DNA of 64,000 bases from positions 372,001 through 436,000 of the forward strand of contig LNKV01000022.1 of NCBI GenBank assembly GCA_001465935.1, written 5' to 3'. Source of the DNA: Clarireedia homoeocarpa (lineage: Eukaryota > Ascomycota > Leotiomycetes > Helotiales > Rutstroemiaceae). The stretch's first letter is position 1, and the number at the start of each line of letters is the position of its first letter. The translations under genes were made by a program, and so were the position numbers. Shown here piece by piece: positions 22,834 to 34,975 of the stretch. The notes under the pieces were generated by a model. It made no database searches, was not told the origin of the DNA, and worked only from the letters and a program-made list of their open reading frames with translations.

Positions 22834-23355
22834 CAGTGTTGTCAGTAGTCTGCCCGTACAATAGTGCACGCCCACTGTGTGCGCTAGTGTAATAGTGGAT
22901 CCTGTGTAGTTTGCAATATGGAAACTGATAGTACAAGCAGTTTTATATCCTCAAAAACAGTACGTACTGGCTGTATACTAAGTATACAGCGACAACGTAG
23001 ACGGAGGAGGTGAATCATGTAACCTTTTCGGCTGTAAAGATCACTCTTACAGATCTTCGTAAAAGGCGTTTGAGTATTTAAAATCGTAGTTAGGTATATC
23101 AAGTTTTGAGGAGGAGTTATTGTACAAGAGTAATCCTAACAAGGAGAGCTACTAATTTGGGTGGTAGAACTGTGGATATTACTTGAATTTAAATTATATT
23201 CCTCTTCTTAGCGTTCCAATAGTGTACTACCAAGACACAGCCGTTTACATATACTACGCTCTGTCCGTTTTGTGACCCCTTAAACGCACTGCTGTACGTT
23301 TGGGAATGCCCTCAAACTGCGCTAGTTTACACAGTTTACACTACCGACAACACTC
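22834..23355. mobile_element. hAT-like miniature transposon, copy 1
   Basis: About 522 bp with short terminal inverted repeats: CAGTGTTGTCAGTAGT at the left end, and the reverse complement of AGTGTTGTCGGTAGT at the right end. The flanks TTGCTATA and TTGCTGCA match at six of eight bases, consistent with a decayed 8-bp target duplication as made by hAT elements. There is no transposase frame, so it is non-autonomous. A related copy lies at 53806-54444. The outer parts align closely (22834-22998 and 23070-23355), while the core of about 65-70 bp differs completely. Confidence 0.75.
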
Positions 23356-23897
23356 TTGCTGCACTATCTTTTAGATTTCTGATGTGTGAACTCACAAATG
23401 TCGCTCGAACGCACCATCTTACAGGTACACAGCGTTAGTGTACTGTGGGTAGACCCGGTACGTAGCCACAAACATCACCCTTATTTGGGACGTCTGGCTG
23501 GTTGTACTTTTTTTTGTCTTAACTAATTCTACTTCTATGGACTCGGGGCGAGATCATATGATCTTGCTCTCCTGTACTACCTACATGAATGGCTTCATTG
23601 TTTATCCTATGTTCAACTCCTGTAGCCTCTTCTGTAGTCTCCTCCCGTAGTCCCTTCCGTAGTGAATTGAATCCTTACCCGGAAATGACCATTCCCAATT
23701 TCCACCATTCCCAACGGGTACTCTGACCACGTTGGCTTAGGAGTCTCTGCTTACCTATTTAAGTAACATCCTCCATTTTTCAGAGGATTCAGTTTCACTT
23801 GCTTTTGTATTTGAAATCTAAAACATCATTCTTTGATTCTACTCGCATACTTACATTGTTACCCCAATATCACAACCAGCCATTATTTTAGCACACA
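23356..23897. other. Intergenic, monooxygenase pseudogene upstream
   Basis: AT-rich with a T9 tract near 23509 and repeated CTGTAGTCTCC-like words at 23620-23660. It probably holds the old promoter of the FAD monooxygenase. No gene seen. Confidence 0.45.
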
Positions 23898-25364
23898 ATG
23901 GAAGCTCCTACATTCACAAACCGCCTCAAAGTTGCAATCTCAGGCGGAGGACTAGCTGGCGCTACTTTGGCTAGTGCTTTACAACGCAATCCTCATCTCG
24001 AGGTCAACGTCTGAGTCTGCAGCGGAATTCTCAGAACGCGGAGCAGCGGTTGGAATATCCGTCAACGGCCAGCGGGCTCTTGCGGAAATTGGTACTGAGG
24101 TCAGAGATGCTCTTGACAAGGCTGGAGCTGTAAAGATGAACTCTTCCCGTTTGATGATTGTATGTTCTTTATATCTCGAATAATTGCCAGATAAAGGTAT
24201 CACAGGTGCTCAGACTGACCTTCGCAATCACTTTAGGCAACAGGTGAAACTGCTGGAAGCCTTCTTTATGACTTGACCGGCGCAGAGCCGACGCTGGTTG
24301 TGCATAGAGCAGCGTTCTTGCAAGAGCTACTCAAACCCATTCCGGGTGATTCTATGCACGCGAACAAAAAGCTCGTCAAGATTCAAGATGCTCCCGAAGG
24401 AGAAAGTTGCCTCCAATTGACTTTTGGGGATGGCTCCATTGAGCGCGCGGACGTGCTGATTGGCGCAGATGGCATCCATGGTTTCGTGCGGAAATATGTG
24501 TTAGGCGACGAACACCCGGCTACTGATGCAAAATTTGCAGGCTTTTGGGACTGTTGTTCTTTAGTGCCATTTGAAAAGGCAAAAGAGCGGCTAGGAGAAG
24601 AGTATTTCAAGGAAGATCGACAATATGTATGGATCGGTGATGGAGCCATGCTAATGCATGATGTTCTCGATAATGGTCAAACTGTGCAATGCGTAGCGGC
24701 GATCTATTCTGATACAAACAGAGGATTTGAGAATTCAAACTCATGGAAGACACCAATCGACAGAAAGAAACTGGAGGAAGCATTGGCAACATGGAAAAAT
24801 TGTCCAATAACTCAAGCTATGATGGATGTAAGTTGCAGCATTCTTTGTTAACCTAATCGTACGTTCGACGAATAGGTACAAATTTCGACACCTGACTAAT
24901 ATTTCACCATATAGCTTTTGCTGGAAAACCCCGAACCGCTCGCATTCGCCGAGTACCACCACCTCGATGCACCAACCTATGTAAAAGGCCACGTCTGTTT
25001 GATGGGTGATGCCGCGCATGCTATGACACCGTGGCAGGGGTCAGGAGCAGGTATGGCTTTCGAGGATGCCATGGTCCTCCAAACTCTGCTCGCAAATGTT
25101 CAAGATGCTTCGCAGCTGAGAGCAGCATTGCAAGCATACGACACAACTCGCAGACCGAGAACCTAACGGGTGGTTGCCTCCAGTCGGGAAACCGGCCTTA
25201 TCATGTGTGGAAGCGCACCGGGAGTTGGAGTGGACCCAGAGAAGTTGCTGGCTAGCCTAGCTACTAGATGGGACTTTATTCATGGGCTTGATATGAAGGT
25301 ACATAAAGATGAGGCCCTCTCTCTGATGCACAAGCTCCTCAATGGCGATGTTCGGCGGGCTTGA
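23898..25364 (+). pseudogene. FAD-dependent monooxygenase, broken (salicylate hydroxylase-like)
   Basis: This is the remains of a class A flavin monooxygenase that would hydroxylate an aromatic or similar substrate using NAD(P)H. Exons are 23898-24159, 24237-24827 and 24915-25364. The FAD-binding GxGxxG region is seen at the start as AISGGGLAGATLASAL, and the second FAD motif as GDAAHAMTPWQGSGAG. Two defects break the frame. First, two bases appear to be missing near 24012-24014, giving a TGA, after which the sense frame resumes in another phase (ESAAEFSERGAAVGISVNG). Second, TAA stands at 25164-25166 where the frame otherwise continues RVVASSRETG. The stop could be a C-to-T change in a CA context. 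Without these the product would be about 430 aa, normal for the family. Either defect could be a sequencing error, but both together favour a pseudogene. Confidence 0.82.
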
Positions 25365-26406
25365 TCTCATTTGTACCGTAGATTGGCGGTTGAGGTAGTT
25401 GTAATGTAACTGCTGATTGATACCGATGAAGAGAAATGGGTAGAATCGTGACCCAGTCCTTAGGGACATCGGCACGACAATGTCTAGCTCAAGGGATATC
25501 GAATGTCATTTATTTCTAACTGCGTCCTGTTAGGACTTTATCGGGACTAACAGTGCCAGTGCTAGAGGAAGGTCAATCCGCTCTCGAAACACTTCTGCTG
25601 CTGTCAAACATGTCGCCGAATGCACTAAGTCACTAGACTCTTTCAACGGCGATTGCCTTATAGCAATAATGGTCATCATCAGCTTCACTCTTTGACTCTC
25701 CCAAGAAAGCGCTAAACTGTTTGTCCGCATGTACTCCACACTATCCTGTATGTGACTCAGCCCAATGAGGACCGCAAGGGTCTTAGGGAGTAGAGAGAGT
25801 AAATAGATGAAAAAGCAAATGGCTATTTGAAAAGTGAGAATAGTTAAGAGAATTAGCCAGTCTAGCAAAAATCAAATATATATGCCATATAACAGAAGAT
25901 AGAATAGATATTTTCTGACTTCCAGAAATATTCAGATGCGATGATGTTTCTAAGGAAGCACTAGCTTCCCATAAGTTATGCTTCCTTACTTTATTGATGC
26001 CCACCTGTGCCTTATATTTGAGGAACAATGGAATGAGACCAGAAGCAAGTGAAAGCTCCCAACATCTACTATTGTACATTGTACTCATATACCTTCAAAC
26101 ACCTGAGACTTTGAGGGATGCATTTTTGACGATCTTGCACGTCTCAATACTTATTGTCCGACCAAGGTTATCCTCCATGTGTATTTCCATCATCCGCCAC
26201 GGACACCCCGCATCTACCTGCGGATCTTATCGCTGCTAAATTGTACAAGCATATCGACCTTTACAGTACAAGATCGTTTGCATCGACAGCGACACTACAA
26301 TATTTCCCCACCTCGATGCGCTACATATACACTGCGCGACTTGATACCGCGAACGATCCCGACTACTTAGATTCTCTAGTGAAATAGAGATATCACTTCC
26401 TCCATC
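25365..26406. other. Intergenic with weak minus-strand membrane-like frames
   Basis: Two overlapping minus-strand frames (25530-25868 and 25783-26088) contain hydrophobic stretches such as LTFQIAICFFIYLLSLLP but no recognisable domain. AT-rich composition explains much of this. I do not call a gene. Confidence 0.4.
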
Positions 26407-27648
26407 ATGTTCCGAGCTACACCACCAGCTTTCTTTCACCAAATACCTGCTCTTCTCAAATTCAAGCTTCACCAGCCTCTCCCCCTGAGCCCGCGCGAAT
26501 CTAAACAACTACTGGAGCTTCTTACTGTGTCATTCCGACAACAACTTGATTCTGAACATGGACCTTCGAACGCCACGGATACTCCACTGGCGCAACAGCC
26601 CAAAAGCAACAAAGCTTCACATCAACTAAAACCACACCCTAGACCTACAGATAGGCATATCGAGTCAATTCTCACGAATCCACTCTTCAATGCTCGCCCA
26701 AAGTCTGAAGCTGTCAATGCAGTAAGCCCTATGGATACATTTGATCGAGCAGTGGGAAAGGGCATGATGACTCTGAAATACGCAACAGCTTGTTTGCGGG
26801 CCGAGAAGCGGCGGCTTGCCTCTATACATCCAGTTGATTTGGTGCAGGGTCTCAAGAATTCCGGCGCTGGTCTCAGGGTTGTAAGATGGCTGAAGGCGAA
26901 TGGAATAAGCAATGATAACTCGTTTCTAGACGAGCCCCTTCTTGTTCCCACGCTCTTTGAATTCATGCAGGCGGAAGGGCTAGAAGATCTGTTCTGGGTC
27001 TGGATCAACAGAGACATTCATGGACTCCATAATTCGACAATTGGTCCAAGTGTTGTGGCTCGTCGTATCAACTCTCTTTTTGGGAGCAAGCAAACTAGCA
27101 CACGATCCTTTGATGATGCCACCCTCATTCTACAGAAACTAGCAACCAAAATTCAAGATCTCGATCCTGGAAAGCAACGAGGTCTCCTTTTCTTTCCCGG
27201 GCAATCTCTTTACCAGCAGCTTTCTCGCAGCCACCCGATTGCGTTGAGCTCTGTGTCGCTAGAAGCTTTCGAGGCTTTTCGACGAATACTACGCATTGTT
27301 CATATACATGACATAGAGTATTGTAGTTTAGACATATACCATCCTACTCAGCCATCCGCAGATGAATGCTTAAAGCGTCTCCGATCACCGACACCTGTTA
27401 TTGGAACATCCCATAACTTATCGTGGAAGTCCGTCTACCCAGAGAGAATCATCAATATATCACTCACAGCAGCCAAGATACTGTTCGAGCAAGAGCGGGT
27501 TGATGATGCGCGATGGGTCATGGAATATCTGCGTACAACCTACCCCGAAGAGCTTGGAATAAAGCAGTCATCCGTGGAGGACAAAATCCAGAGAGACCAC
27601 GAAGAGGAATCGAGTATTCAAATACTTGAATCTCTAAGTATTGCTTAA
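26407..27648 (+). CDS. Unrecognised protein, possibly mitochondrial
   Basis: A single-exon frame of 413 aa. I do not recognise the family. The N-terminus (MFRATPPAFFHQIPALLKFK) has basic and hydrophobic residues and no acidic ones for 20 positions, which could be a mitochondrial presequence. The body (residues about 100-400) is predicted mostly helical from its composition, with a stretch LEDLFWVWINRDIHG and later SLTAAKILFEQERVDDARW, which recall helical-repeat (PPR/TPR-like) scaffolds. That resemblance is weak. Codon use and lack of stops over 1.2 kb support a real gene. A plausible guess is a fungal mitochondrial expression factor, but nothing in the sequence fixes this. Confidence 0.75.
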   Translation: MFRATPPAFFHQIPALLKFKLHQPLPLSPRESKQLLELLTVSFRQQLDSEHGPSNATDTPLAQQPKSNKASHQLKPHPRPTDRHIESILTNPLFNARPKSEAVNAVSPMDTFDRAVGKGMMTLKYATACLRAEKRRLASIHPVDLVQGLKNSGAGLRVVRWLKANGISNDNSFLDEPLLVPTLFEFMQAEGLEDLFWVWINRDIHGLHNSTIGPSVVARRINSLFGSKQTSTRSFDDATLILQKLATKIQDLDPGKQRGLLFFPGQSLYQQLSRSHPIALSSVSLEAFEAFRRILRIVHIHDIEYCSLDIYHPTQPSADECLKRLRSPTPVIGTSHNLSWKSVYPERIINISLTAAKILFEQERVDDARWVMEYLRTTYPEELGIKQSSVEDKIQRDHEEESSIQILESLSIA

Positions 27649-28941
27649 GCAACGCCGAACGGCTTTACATCTTACTCATGCTACAGCAGCAAACGATTGT
27701 TACCGGGCTTGGTTGGTTCACATGGCTGGCGGTTACTTTGGACGGTCACTTTTGGCGTTGACTTTGGGCATTACCTTTGGGCGTATTAGGACATTTGGGC
27801 GGTAGGATACAATTGCATGTGGTTGCTTCAATTAACGAATGAACCAACTCTCATTTAACCTGGTTCCAGGTATAGTCGTCAACAGTATAGTATGAAGAGG
27901 CGAAATTACCATTGCATTCTTGTGAGTTCACAATACAGGCGTCTATCTCGTTTATAGCCTGGGACGACATCAACCTACCTTTTCTTCCTGCTTCTGGATG
28001 GGGGTGGGTTATTCATCATGCTCCACAACGACTGTAACTTGCTGCTACAGTACGGCGCGGACAGCTATGACGTTACTTGATCGAGTTTTTGGTCATTATC
28101 ACGTGAGTACCACTCCACCACCTGCATTAGCTTCTTGCAGGGCACTTTTCACCCCGGCCACCGCTGTCAGCAGAACTTTGGCTGTAGAGTTCTCTCCCTT
28201 CGCCGTCCAGCTTTCACTGTACGCCCAAAGCGGAAGATTGATTGCGGATGTGTTCAACTTGGGCACAAGGGCAACAGAAAATAAGACGGGCTGAAGTGAT
28301 AGATGATAGGAATTCCAAGGTTGCAGAAGCAAAATATCATCAGGAAGCCCTTGTGCGTCTTCCCCGCATTTTCCGCGGCATCTTGGCGCTCGATTTTCGG
28401 AGCTTAAAAATTCGGGCGGTAACATTTCGGTATCAACGAGTCCAAGAGAGAATGTGGCAGAAGTTCATGGCTCGATTCGCGGTCGTCTTGTCTTGAATAT
28501 ACAGAATCACTTAATACCATTATAAATACTTATGCAATATACACCGCTGTGTAATCCCCGGCTTTGATTTGTTCCTTGAAAGTTTCCCCTCTCCAATCGT
28601 ATGACGAGCCTTTCCGGAGTTGGCCCTCCATCTCACGTTACGAAAAAAGTTTACAACGATCTGATCTGGTTAAAGGCCGGTCTGTCGGGCGGTTGCTACT
28701 AACCTAAGGTTAAGGTACCTCGACCAATTAATAGCGTCCTTCCTCGAATCTTGAACATCAACTTCACAACAACCTTCTCGTTCTTTTTCTGTCGCAATCC
28801 ATCAATTATTCCTGCGCATTCGAAGAACTTACATCAATTGAATTGCTATGCTTGACTGAAAGCATCTTATAGGACTCAATACCGATTTTTACTAGGGAAC
28901 GTCTTGTTGCAAAGCTTGATTTCTTACGTCATTAATACAAT
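27649..28941. other. Intergenic, 1.3 kb
   Basis: Between 27735 and 27805 a TTTGGGCG/TTTGGCG word recurs several times, giving a short imperfect repeat. The right end is the promoter and 5' UTR side of the Hva1-domain gene. No gene is supported. Confidence 0.5.
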
Positions 28942-29889
28942 ATGGCTACTGACAAGGTCGAAGAAGGTGATAAGGGTGAGCATTTTGACTTCTTTTACTC
29001 GTTTTTGCCTCAAGTCTGTGACTTTGAGCTTCCATAGCTCGAGAGTTGGGAGTCAACTCCTTGGTTCACGTCAAAATACCTTCATGATGATGTCTTTACA
29101 ATCGCATTCTTATGTATCCGGCCTCCATCCAGCATTCCAATGTGCTAATCAATGTTTCTGCAAACAGTTTCCTGGCAATGGGGTGGTGCCAATCCAGACG
29201 GAACGGTAGCAGAAGTTAAAGCTGGGGAAGTCTCAGTTACGAGCAAGAAAGGAAACGAGATTAAGAAGCAGGGAGATGAGAATGACCCGGCTGTCGCCAT
29301 TGAGAGGAGTGGAAATGACGTCGTGAAAAAGGTCAGCGAACTGAACGTGGAGAGCAAGGGCGATGCGGGAGGGAGTGCTGAAGAGGAGAAGAAGGACACA
29401 AATGGAGAGAGCGTAGAGGCTGAGGGCAAAAAGGAGGATGGACAGGAAGACAAAGCGGAAGCGAAGGATACAAAGGAAAAAGAGGATGTTGAGATGAAAG
29501 ATAGAGATGAGAACATCGAGGAAGTAGCCAAGGAGAATGGCGATGCCAAAGATGAGAAGAAGGTCGAATCGGAGGACAATACCAACGGCCAACAGGAAGA
29601 AACTGTCGCTAAAGAAAATGGTTCCGAGACCGAGGCCCAACCAGGCGACAAGCGCAAGGCTGACGAAAAGGTCTCCTCGGAGGAGGATGTCGAGGAGGAT
29701 AAAGATGCCAAGAAGCAGAAAACCAACGGCGAGACTACAAATGGTACTGCGGATAAAAAGAAACCAGGCAGACCCAAGGGCAATAGCACATCTGGAGGAA
29801 ACGAGAAGAAAGCGGCGCCAAAGAAAGAAAAGAAGGCTCCTGCTGTTGGACAGAGTCAGAGGAAGACAAGAAGTCAAGGAGCTGTCTAG
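28942..29889 (+). CDS. Hva1/Tudor-domain protein with acidic tail
   Basis: The two-exon model (28942-28975 and 29168-29889, a 192-nt intron) gives 251 aa. The N-terminus after splicing reads DKVSWQWGGANPDGTVAEV, the start of the Hva1 Tudor domain (DUF2945, 'hypervirulence associated protein'), spanning about residues 10-70. The remainder is very rich in Glu, Lys and Asp, probably disordered. It ends with a basic segment containing KKPGRPKGN, an AT-hook-like GRP core, and SQRKTRSQ, so nuclear or chromatin association is likely. The first intron is long and splits the Tudor-domain start, so an unspliced message would give only a short peptide. Exon 2 alone also has an in-frame ATG at 29152, inside the intron. 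The molecular function of this family is not settled. Confidence 0.82.
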
Positions 29890-30147
29890 GTTGGCGCGAC
29901 CGGGCCTGGGGAGGAGGCTCATTGTGGGGTTTCTTATCTCTCCTGGTGGCTGATGAGACGGTCAGTTGGAGAAGTTGAATGGTGGCTTATCTCTTTTTTT
30001 TTTTTTTTCGCTTTGCCTTGTACATAGGTGTGGGAATTTTTCGCGGGGGAGAGACTGTGGGTGGCGCTGCTGCTGATATGATTATGGATATTATGGAGAT
30101 CTGGATATGAGAAATTGAAATGGATGGAATGGACAATTAGGAAAATG

Positions 30148-30211
30148 AGCAACAACAGCAACAACAGCAACAACAACAGTAACAACAGCAACAACAATAA
30201 CAATAACAACA
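30148..30211. repeat. (CAACAG)n / (AAC)n tract
   Basis: About 64 bp of CAA/CAG triplets on the plus strand, downstream of the Hva1-domain gene. It creates a poly-Leu frame on the minus strand that is not a gene. Confidence 0.85.
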
Positions 30212-30875
30212 AAATATCACTTAGTTAAACTACTCTCTCTTGGTGTTCTATGCTTGTTATTTGTTGATCATGCACTTCCAAGTAGATATGTACTGACTGG
30301 ACTGTAGTGAGATTCTCCTCGTACCAGGCCAATAACGAAGCTGCAGATGATGTGAAATACTACACTTGGACCTTAGTAAAGCGAGACAAGACAGCACGAG
30401 GACGAGGAGGCACCAAAACAAGTCGTCACGGGATGTACCAAACGAAGCAAGCATGTGCATGGCCGCCAAGGCCCGTATTCTTATCTGTCCCAGCCAGCCA
30501 TCGTTAGTTGTACGGTATGACGGGTTATCCAACCACAGAATTCGGGTTGAGCAGAGCTTGGAGCAGAGCATAAGTAACATTACAGGTACACAGCCACATG
30601 CATGAACGAATCGAGCCGAGCAGAGCAGAACAGAACAGAACAGAGCATTGCATGTGGGTTTGGGTTTTGGTTAAACTACGGTTCCAGCTGTAACGGGGAA
30701 CTGGGCATGTTGATCCAGCTTGGGTTTTTGTGGGTTTTGTGGAAGGAGCTGGGGATGGAGGTTGTTTCTGCAGAGTAATCTTACAAGTATTGATGGCGAG
30801 CCGAGCAGAGGAGGAGAAATTGATGGACGGGGAGAAGGTTGGTATCGATAGGTTAGTTACTGCCGGTAATTACTC

Positions 30876-30915
30876 GACTGGACTGGACTGGACTGGACTG
30901 GACTGGACTGGACTG
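30876..30915. repeat. Eight perfect GACTG pentamers
   Basis: A perfect eight-copy tandem array of GACTG. Good candidate for a length-variable microsatellite. Confidence 0.9.
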
Positions 30916-31843
30916 GATGTGGGATATTTGTTCAACCGTAGCACCGGGTTGATCTGATCTCTGCTGAGGAAAGAAGGAAAGAAGTGAGAAGCAGGGTTAA
31001 GCGGTTTCGAGTATATGCCACGAGGGTGCTGGACCAATCATGCATGATTTTGTGCAGGAAAGCGTTTGGCTGGGGAGGGAGGGGGGAAAGAGTTGATGCG
31101 ATGACGACGAATGGATGGGTGCGAGGCTTGGGGGGGTTGCAGATCTTAGGAAGGGAGAGAGAGGTCGCTTGGCGGAATTTCGAGCGATGGAGAGGTTGAG
31201 GAGAGATAAACACTTGTTGAGCCGACGGATGGATGGATGGATGAACAATTGAACAAGTTGAGACAATGAGTAAGAGTGTTCGCCCTGTGCTTGGTGGGAG
31301 TATCAAAATAGATTCATTGTTCTATAGGACTTTCTCAAGTCTGGTCTCCCTTCCATAAGTATAAAGGAATTTTCCCAATTTAGCGCGTGGAATATCATCA
31401 TAAATAACAATTTTATTCGAGAGGAAATAAAACATTGAAACATCCAAACATCCCTGGCTTAACTTATTCACAGAACCATATTTTCATATCATATACACAA
31501 GTACTTCCACTTCGAGCAAGCAGGGGTGCTAAATTTTATTCCTTCTTGTGTCTGTCTACCCCCCGTATTCCACCCGTATCTAATCAAGGGAGAGAGACAA
31601 ACGCATCCTCAACCTGAAATCTGGGATTAAACGACCACAACACCACTTCCCTCTCCTCCAGGAGCTTCTCATTCTTTGTTTCTCCTTACCATACTCCATC
31701 TACGCCCTCGCCCGCTCGGGTTTTGTCAGATTACATGAGAGACGACTCGATCTGAGTCTCACCAACCAACCTTCACTTTTCTCTGGCCTCTGGCCCGCCA
31801 TCGCCGCTCGCTTTTTACACAAACACCAACACGACTTGGAAAA

Positions 31844-34800
31844 ATGGAAATGGAAATGGGGACAGCCACAGGCATAGGCACAGGCACAGGCACAACGATG
31901 GGGGTGCTGTCAAAAAGAGAAACAGATGCCGAGAGAGTATTAAAGCTATTATCAAGTCCATTTCAAGCGCAAGTATGTCTATTGACCCCTTCTGCCCGCC
32001 ACAATCTCGTATCTAACTGCCACCTGCGAATAGTTATCCAAAAACTCCGTTTACGCCGGTTTCGGCACATCGATAGGATTTACGGTGCTCCTCGCCATCG
32101 GATTCTCCCTCCTTCGACCATATAACTCGGTTGTCTATGCACCAAAACTGAAAGTCGCCGACGACAAGCATGCCCCGCCGCCGATGGGAAAGGGACCGCT
32201 GGCATGGATCGGTCCGGTGCTGAAAACGAAAGAAGACGAGCTGGTAAATCTGATCGGGCTCGATGCCACAATCTTTCTTCGTGTGCTGCGGATGTTGCGG
32301 AATATCTTCCTTTGTATATCGGTGGTGGGGTGCGGCATTCTGATTCCGATTAATATGATTAAGGGGGTGTCGAAGAAGGATTTTGTGTCGAGGATTACCC
32401 CGGCTACTGTTTATGGGAAGGCGAATTGGGGGATGACGATCTGTGCGTGGTTTTTTGACATCATTGTGATCTTCTTCCTGTGGTCAAATTACAGAGCGGT
32501 GCTTCAATTGCGGAGAACGTATTTTGAAAGCCCAGATTATCAGAATAGTTTACATGCGCGGACTTTAATGGTGGGAATTTTGCGTTTCTTTTTGGGCGTT
32601 TGCGCTTTTGCTAATAGTTCTGACAGATTAATGATATCCCGAAGAGCTATAGGACGGATGAAGGCATTGGGAGATTGATCGATAAGGTTGCGCCCGAGTC
32701 GTCATTTTCTAGAACGGCAATTGCTCGAAATGTCAAGGAACTCCCGGAACTTATTGAACAGCATAATCAGACTGTACGAGACTTGGAGGGCTACCTGGCT
32801 CGGTACCTTAAGGATCCAGCGAATTTGCCAGCAAAGCGACCAGAATGCTTGCCTTCGAAAGATGACCCAAATTATGGTTCATATCCTAGAGGTCAAAAGC
32901 TGGACGCTATTCAATATCTTACGGCGCGTATAAAGGAATTAGAATTCGAGATCAAGGAAGTTCGACTTTCCGTGGATAATCGAAACCCTCTCCCATATGG
33001 TTTCGCAAGTTATGAAGATATCGACGAAGCCCACAGCATTGCGTTTGCGGCCCGCAACAAGCATCCGAATGGCACCACAATCGTACTGGCTCCTCGACCG
33101 AATGATATCATTTGGAAGAACATGCCGCTGAGCAGGAGTACTAGGAGGAGACGGCGAATGTGGAATAACATGTGGGTTTTTCTACTTACGATTGTGTGGA
33201 TGGCGCCAAATGCATTGATTTCGATATTTTTGGTCAGCTTGCCAAATTTGGGAAGTGTGTGGAAGGCATTCAACAACTCTTTGGCAGCTCATACTACATG
33301 GTGGTCTATTGTACAGGGAGTTGCATCGCCGGCAGTTACCTCCTTGGTCTATTTGCTCTTACCCATTATTTTCCGTCGTCTATTGGTTAGAGCGGGAGAT
33401 CGTACCAAAACCGCTCGCGAACGTCATGTTACAGGAAAGCTCTATACGTTCTTTGTCTTCAACTATTTGATTGTTTTTTCCATCTTCAGCACGGTTTGGT
33501 ATTTCGTTTCGAAGGTTATCGAGCAAACGGGCAATGGAACGGATGCATGGCACGCGATTTACGAGTTGGATTTGGGCCTGTTGATCTTCGTCTCGCTTTG
33601 CGACATTTCTCCTTTCTGGGTGACTTGGCTTTTGCAGAGAAATCTTGGTGCCGCTATCGACTTGGCACAATTGTGGACTTTGGTGTGGAGTTTCTGTTCA
33701 AGGAAGTTCTCAAGCCCTACGCCACGTGAGATGATCGAATTGACTGCACCACCCGCGTTTGATTATGCAAGTTATTACAACTACTTCTTGTTTTATAGTA
33801 CGGTCACTCTATGTTTCGGAACCATTCAACCTCTGGTCATTCCAGCCGCCGCGATGTACTTCTCCCTTGATGTCTACTTGAAGAAGTACCTCCTTCTCTA
33901 CATCTTCATTACCAAAACGGAATCAGGTGGTATGTTCTGGCGCATGCTCTTCAATCGCATCATCTTCGCCGCTATCCTCGCAAACCTCGTCGTCTTCCTC
34001 TCAACCTGGGTTCAAGGAGATGGCGGACACATGGAAGCCTACAGCGTCGTTCCTCTCCCGTTCATCATGATAGCATTCAAATTTTACTGCAGTCGCACCT
34101 TTGACAACAAAATCCAGTACTATTCTGTACGCAACGCGCTCAAAGATCCGGAAACCTCCCGTTCCACGGCCCTTGGCGCAAAAGGCGACAGACTTGCTTC
34201 TCGATTTGGCCACCCCGCTCTATATAAACCTCTTATCACGCCTATGGTTCATGCTCGCGCTCAAAACATCCTAGCTTCTATCTACGGTGGGCGTCTTACA
34301 GATTCCAATCAAGCTGGTTCCGGGGACGTCATGTCTGTTTCGGGATACTCCGATACCTTCGCTCTCGATAGTATGAAATCTGGTCAACCCGGGCGATCAG
34401 CCGCCAAAGGTGGAATGCCCGGCTTTGAAATGGTACCAGAAAATCGTCTCGACTTTTCATATTACAAACAAAGAGCCGAATTCGGCGAAGAGCACGGTGG
34501 AGGAGGCGGTATCTACGGGCGCGCTGAAGATATTATCCGAAGTGACACACCCGGAAGCAGTCGCTGGGGCGGACCGGACTCGCGACCAGGTACGCCCGTT
34601 GGCGGTATGGGTGGCACACCGATGTCACCGATGACACCAATGTTTGCGAATAATCAGGCGAATGTGAGTATGGCGGGGGATATTGGCATGGTAGGAAATG
34701 GACGGTATTGGGGGGATCGGAAGGATAGTACGGAGATGTTGGGGCTGGTACAGGGGGCTAGTACACCGGCGGTTGTACCGGAGGGGGTTCCGTTTGCGGC

Positions 34801-34975
34801 GACGTTAGGTGATTCAATGAATTCGAGAGCGCCGGGGATGTTGGGTGGGGGGCCGAGAGGGTATGGGGGGTTGCCACAGGAGGATCTGGATCATGCGGTG
34901 GTGGAGCATGATCCGATGAGTTATGATTATTTTAGGTCGAGGAGGACGGGAGGTAGATGGAGAATTGGGGGTTAG
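31844..34975 (+). CDS. CSC1/OSCA/TMEM63-type cation channel (DUF221)
   Basis: This is an integral membrane protein of the OSCA/TMEM63 family, whose members are osmo- or mechanosensitive cation channels at the plasma membrane (yeast Csc1, Rsn1, Phm7). Three exons join as 31844-31972, 32034-32570 and 32627-34975, giving 1004 aa. The N-terminal block has membrane segments around residues 50-70, 130-150 and 185-205 (RSN1_TM). A cytosolic loop follows, beginning INDIPKSYRTDEGIG (PHM7_cyt). From about residue 390 comes the multi-span DUF221 core, with WKNMPLSRSTRRRRRMWNN leading in. The tail (about 790-1004) is Gly/Ser/Met-rich and cytosolic. Introns are 61 and 56 nt. Upstream and downstream gaps are both unusually rich in simple repeats. 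Confidence 0.93.

Larger units (their letters stand above)
29890..31843. other. Intergenic, 1.95 kb with several simple repeats
   Basis: Contains the 3' flank of the Hva1 gene, an AACAGC/AACAAC tract, a GAGCA/GAACA pentamer run at about 30614-30645, a GACTG tandem array, and the promoter side of the channel gene. No coding region is supported. Confidence 0.55.

Noticed and set aside
29145..29922. Two minus-strand frames of 214 and 229 codons
   Set aside because: Antisense of the low-complexity Glu/Lys-rich exon of the Hva1-domain gene, which leaves other frames open by composition.
29934..30212. Poly-leucine minus-strand frame
   Set aside because: Product of the CAA/CAG microsatellite, not a protein.
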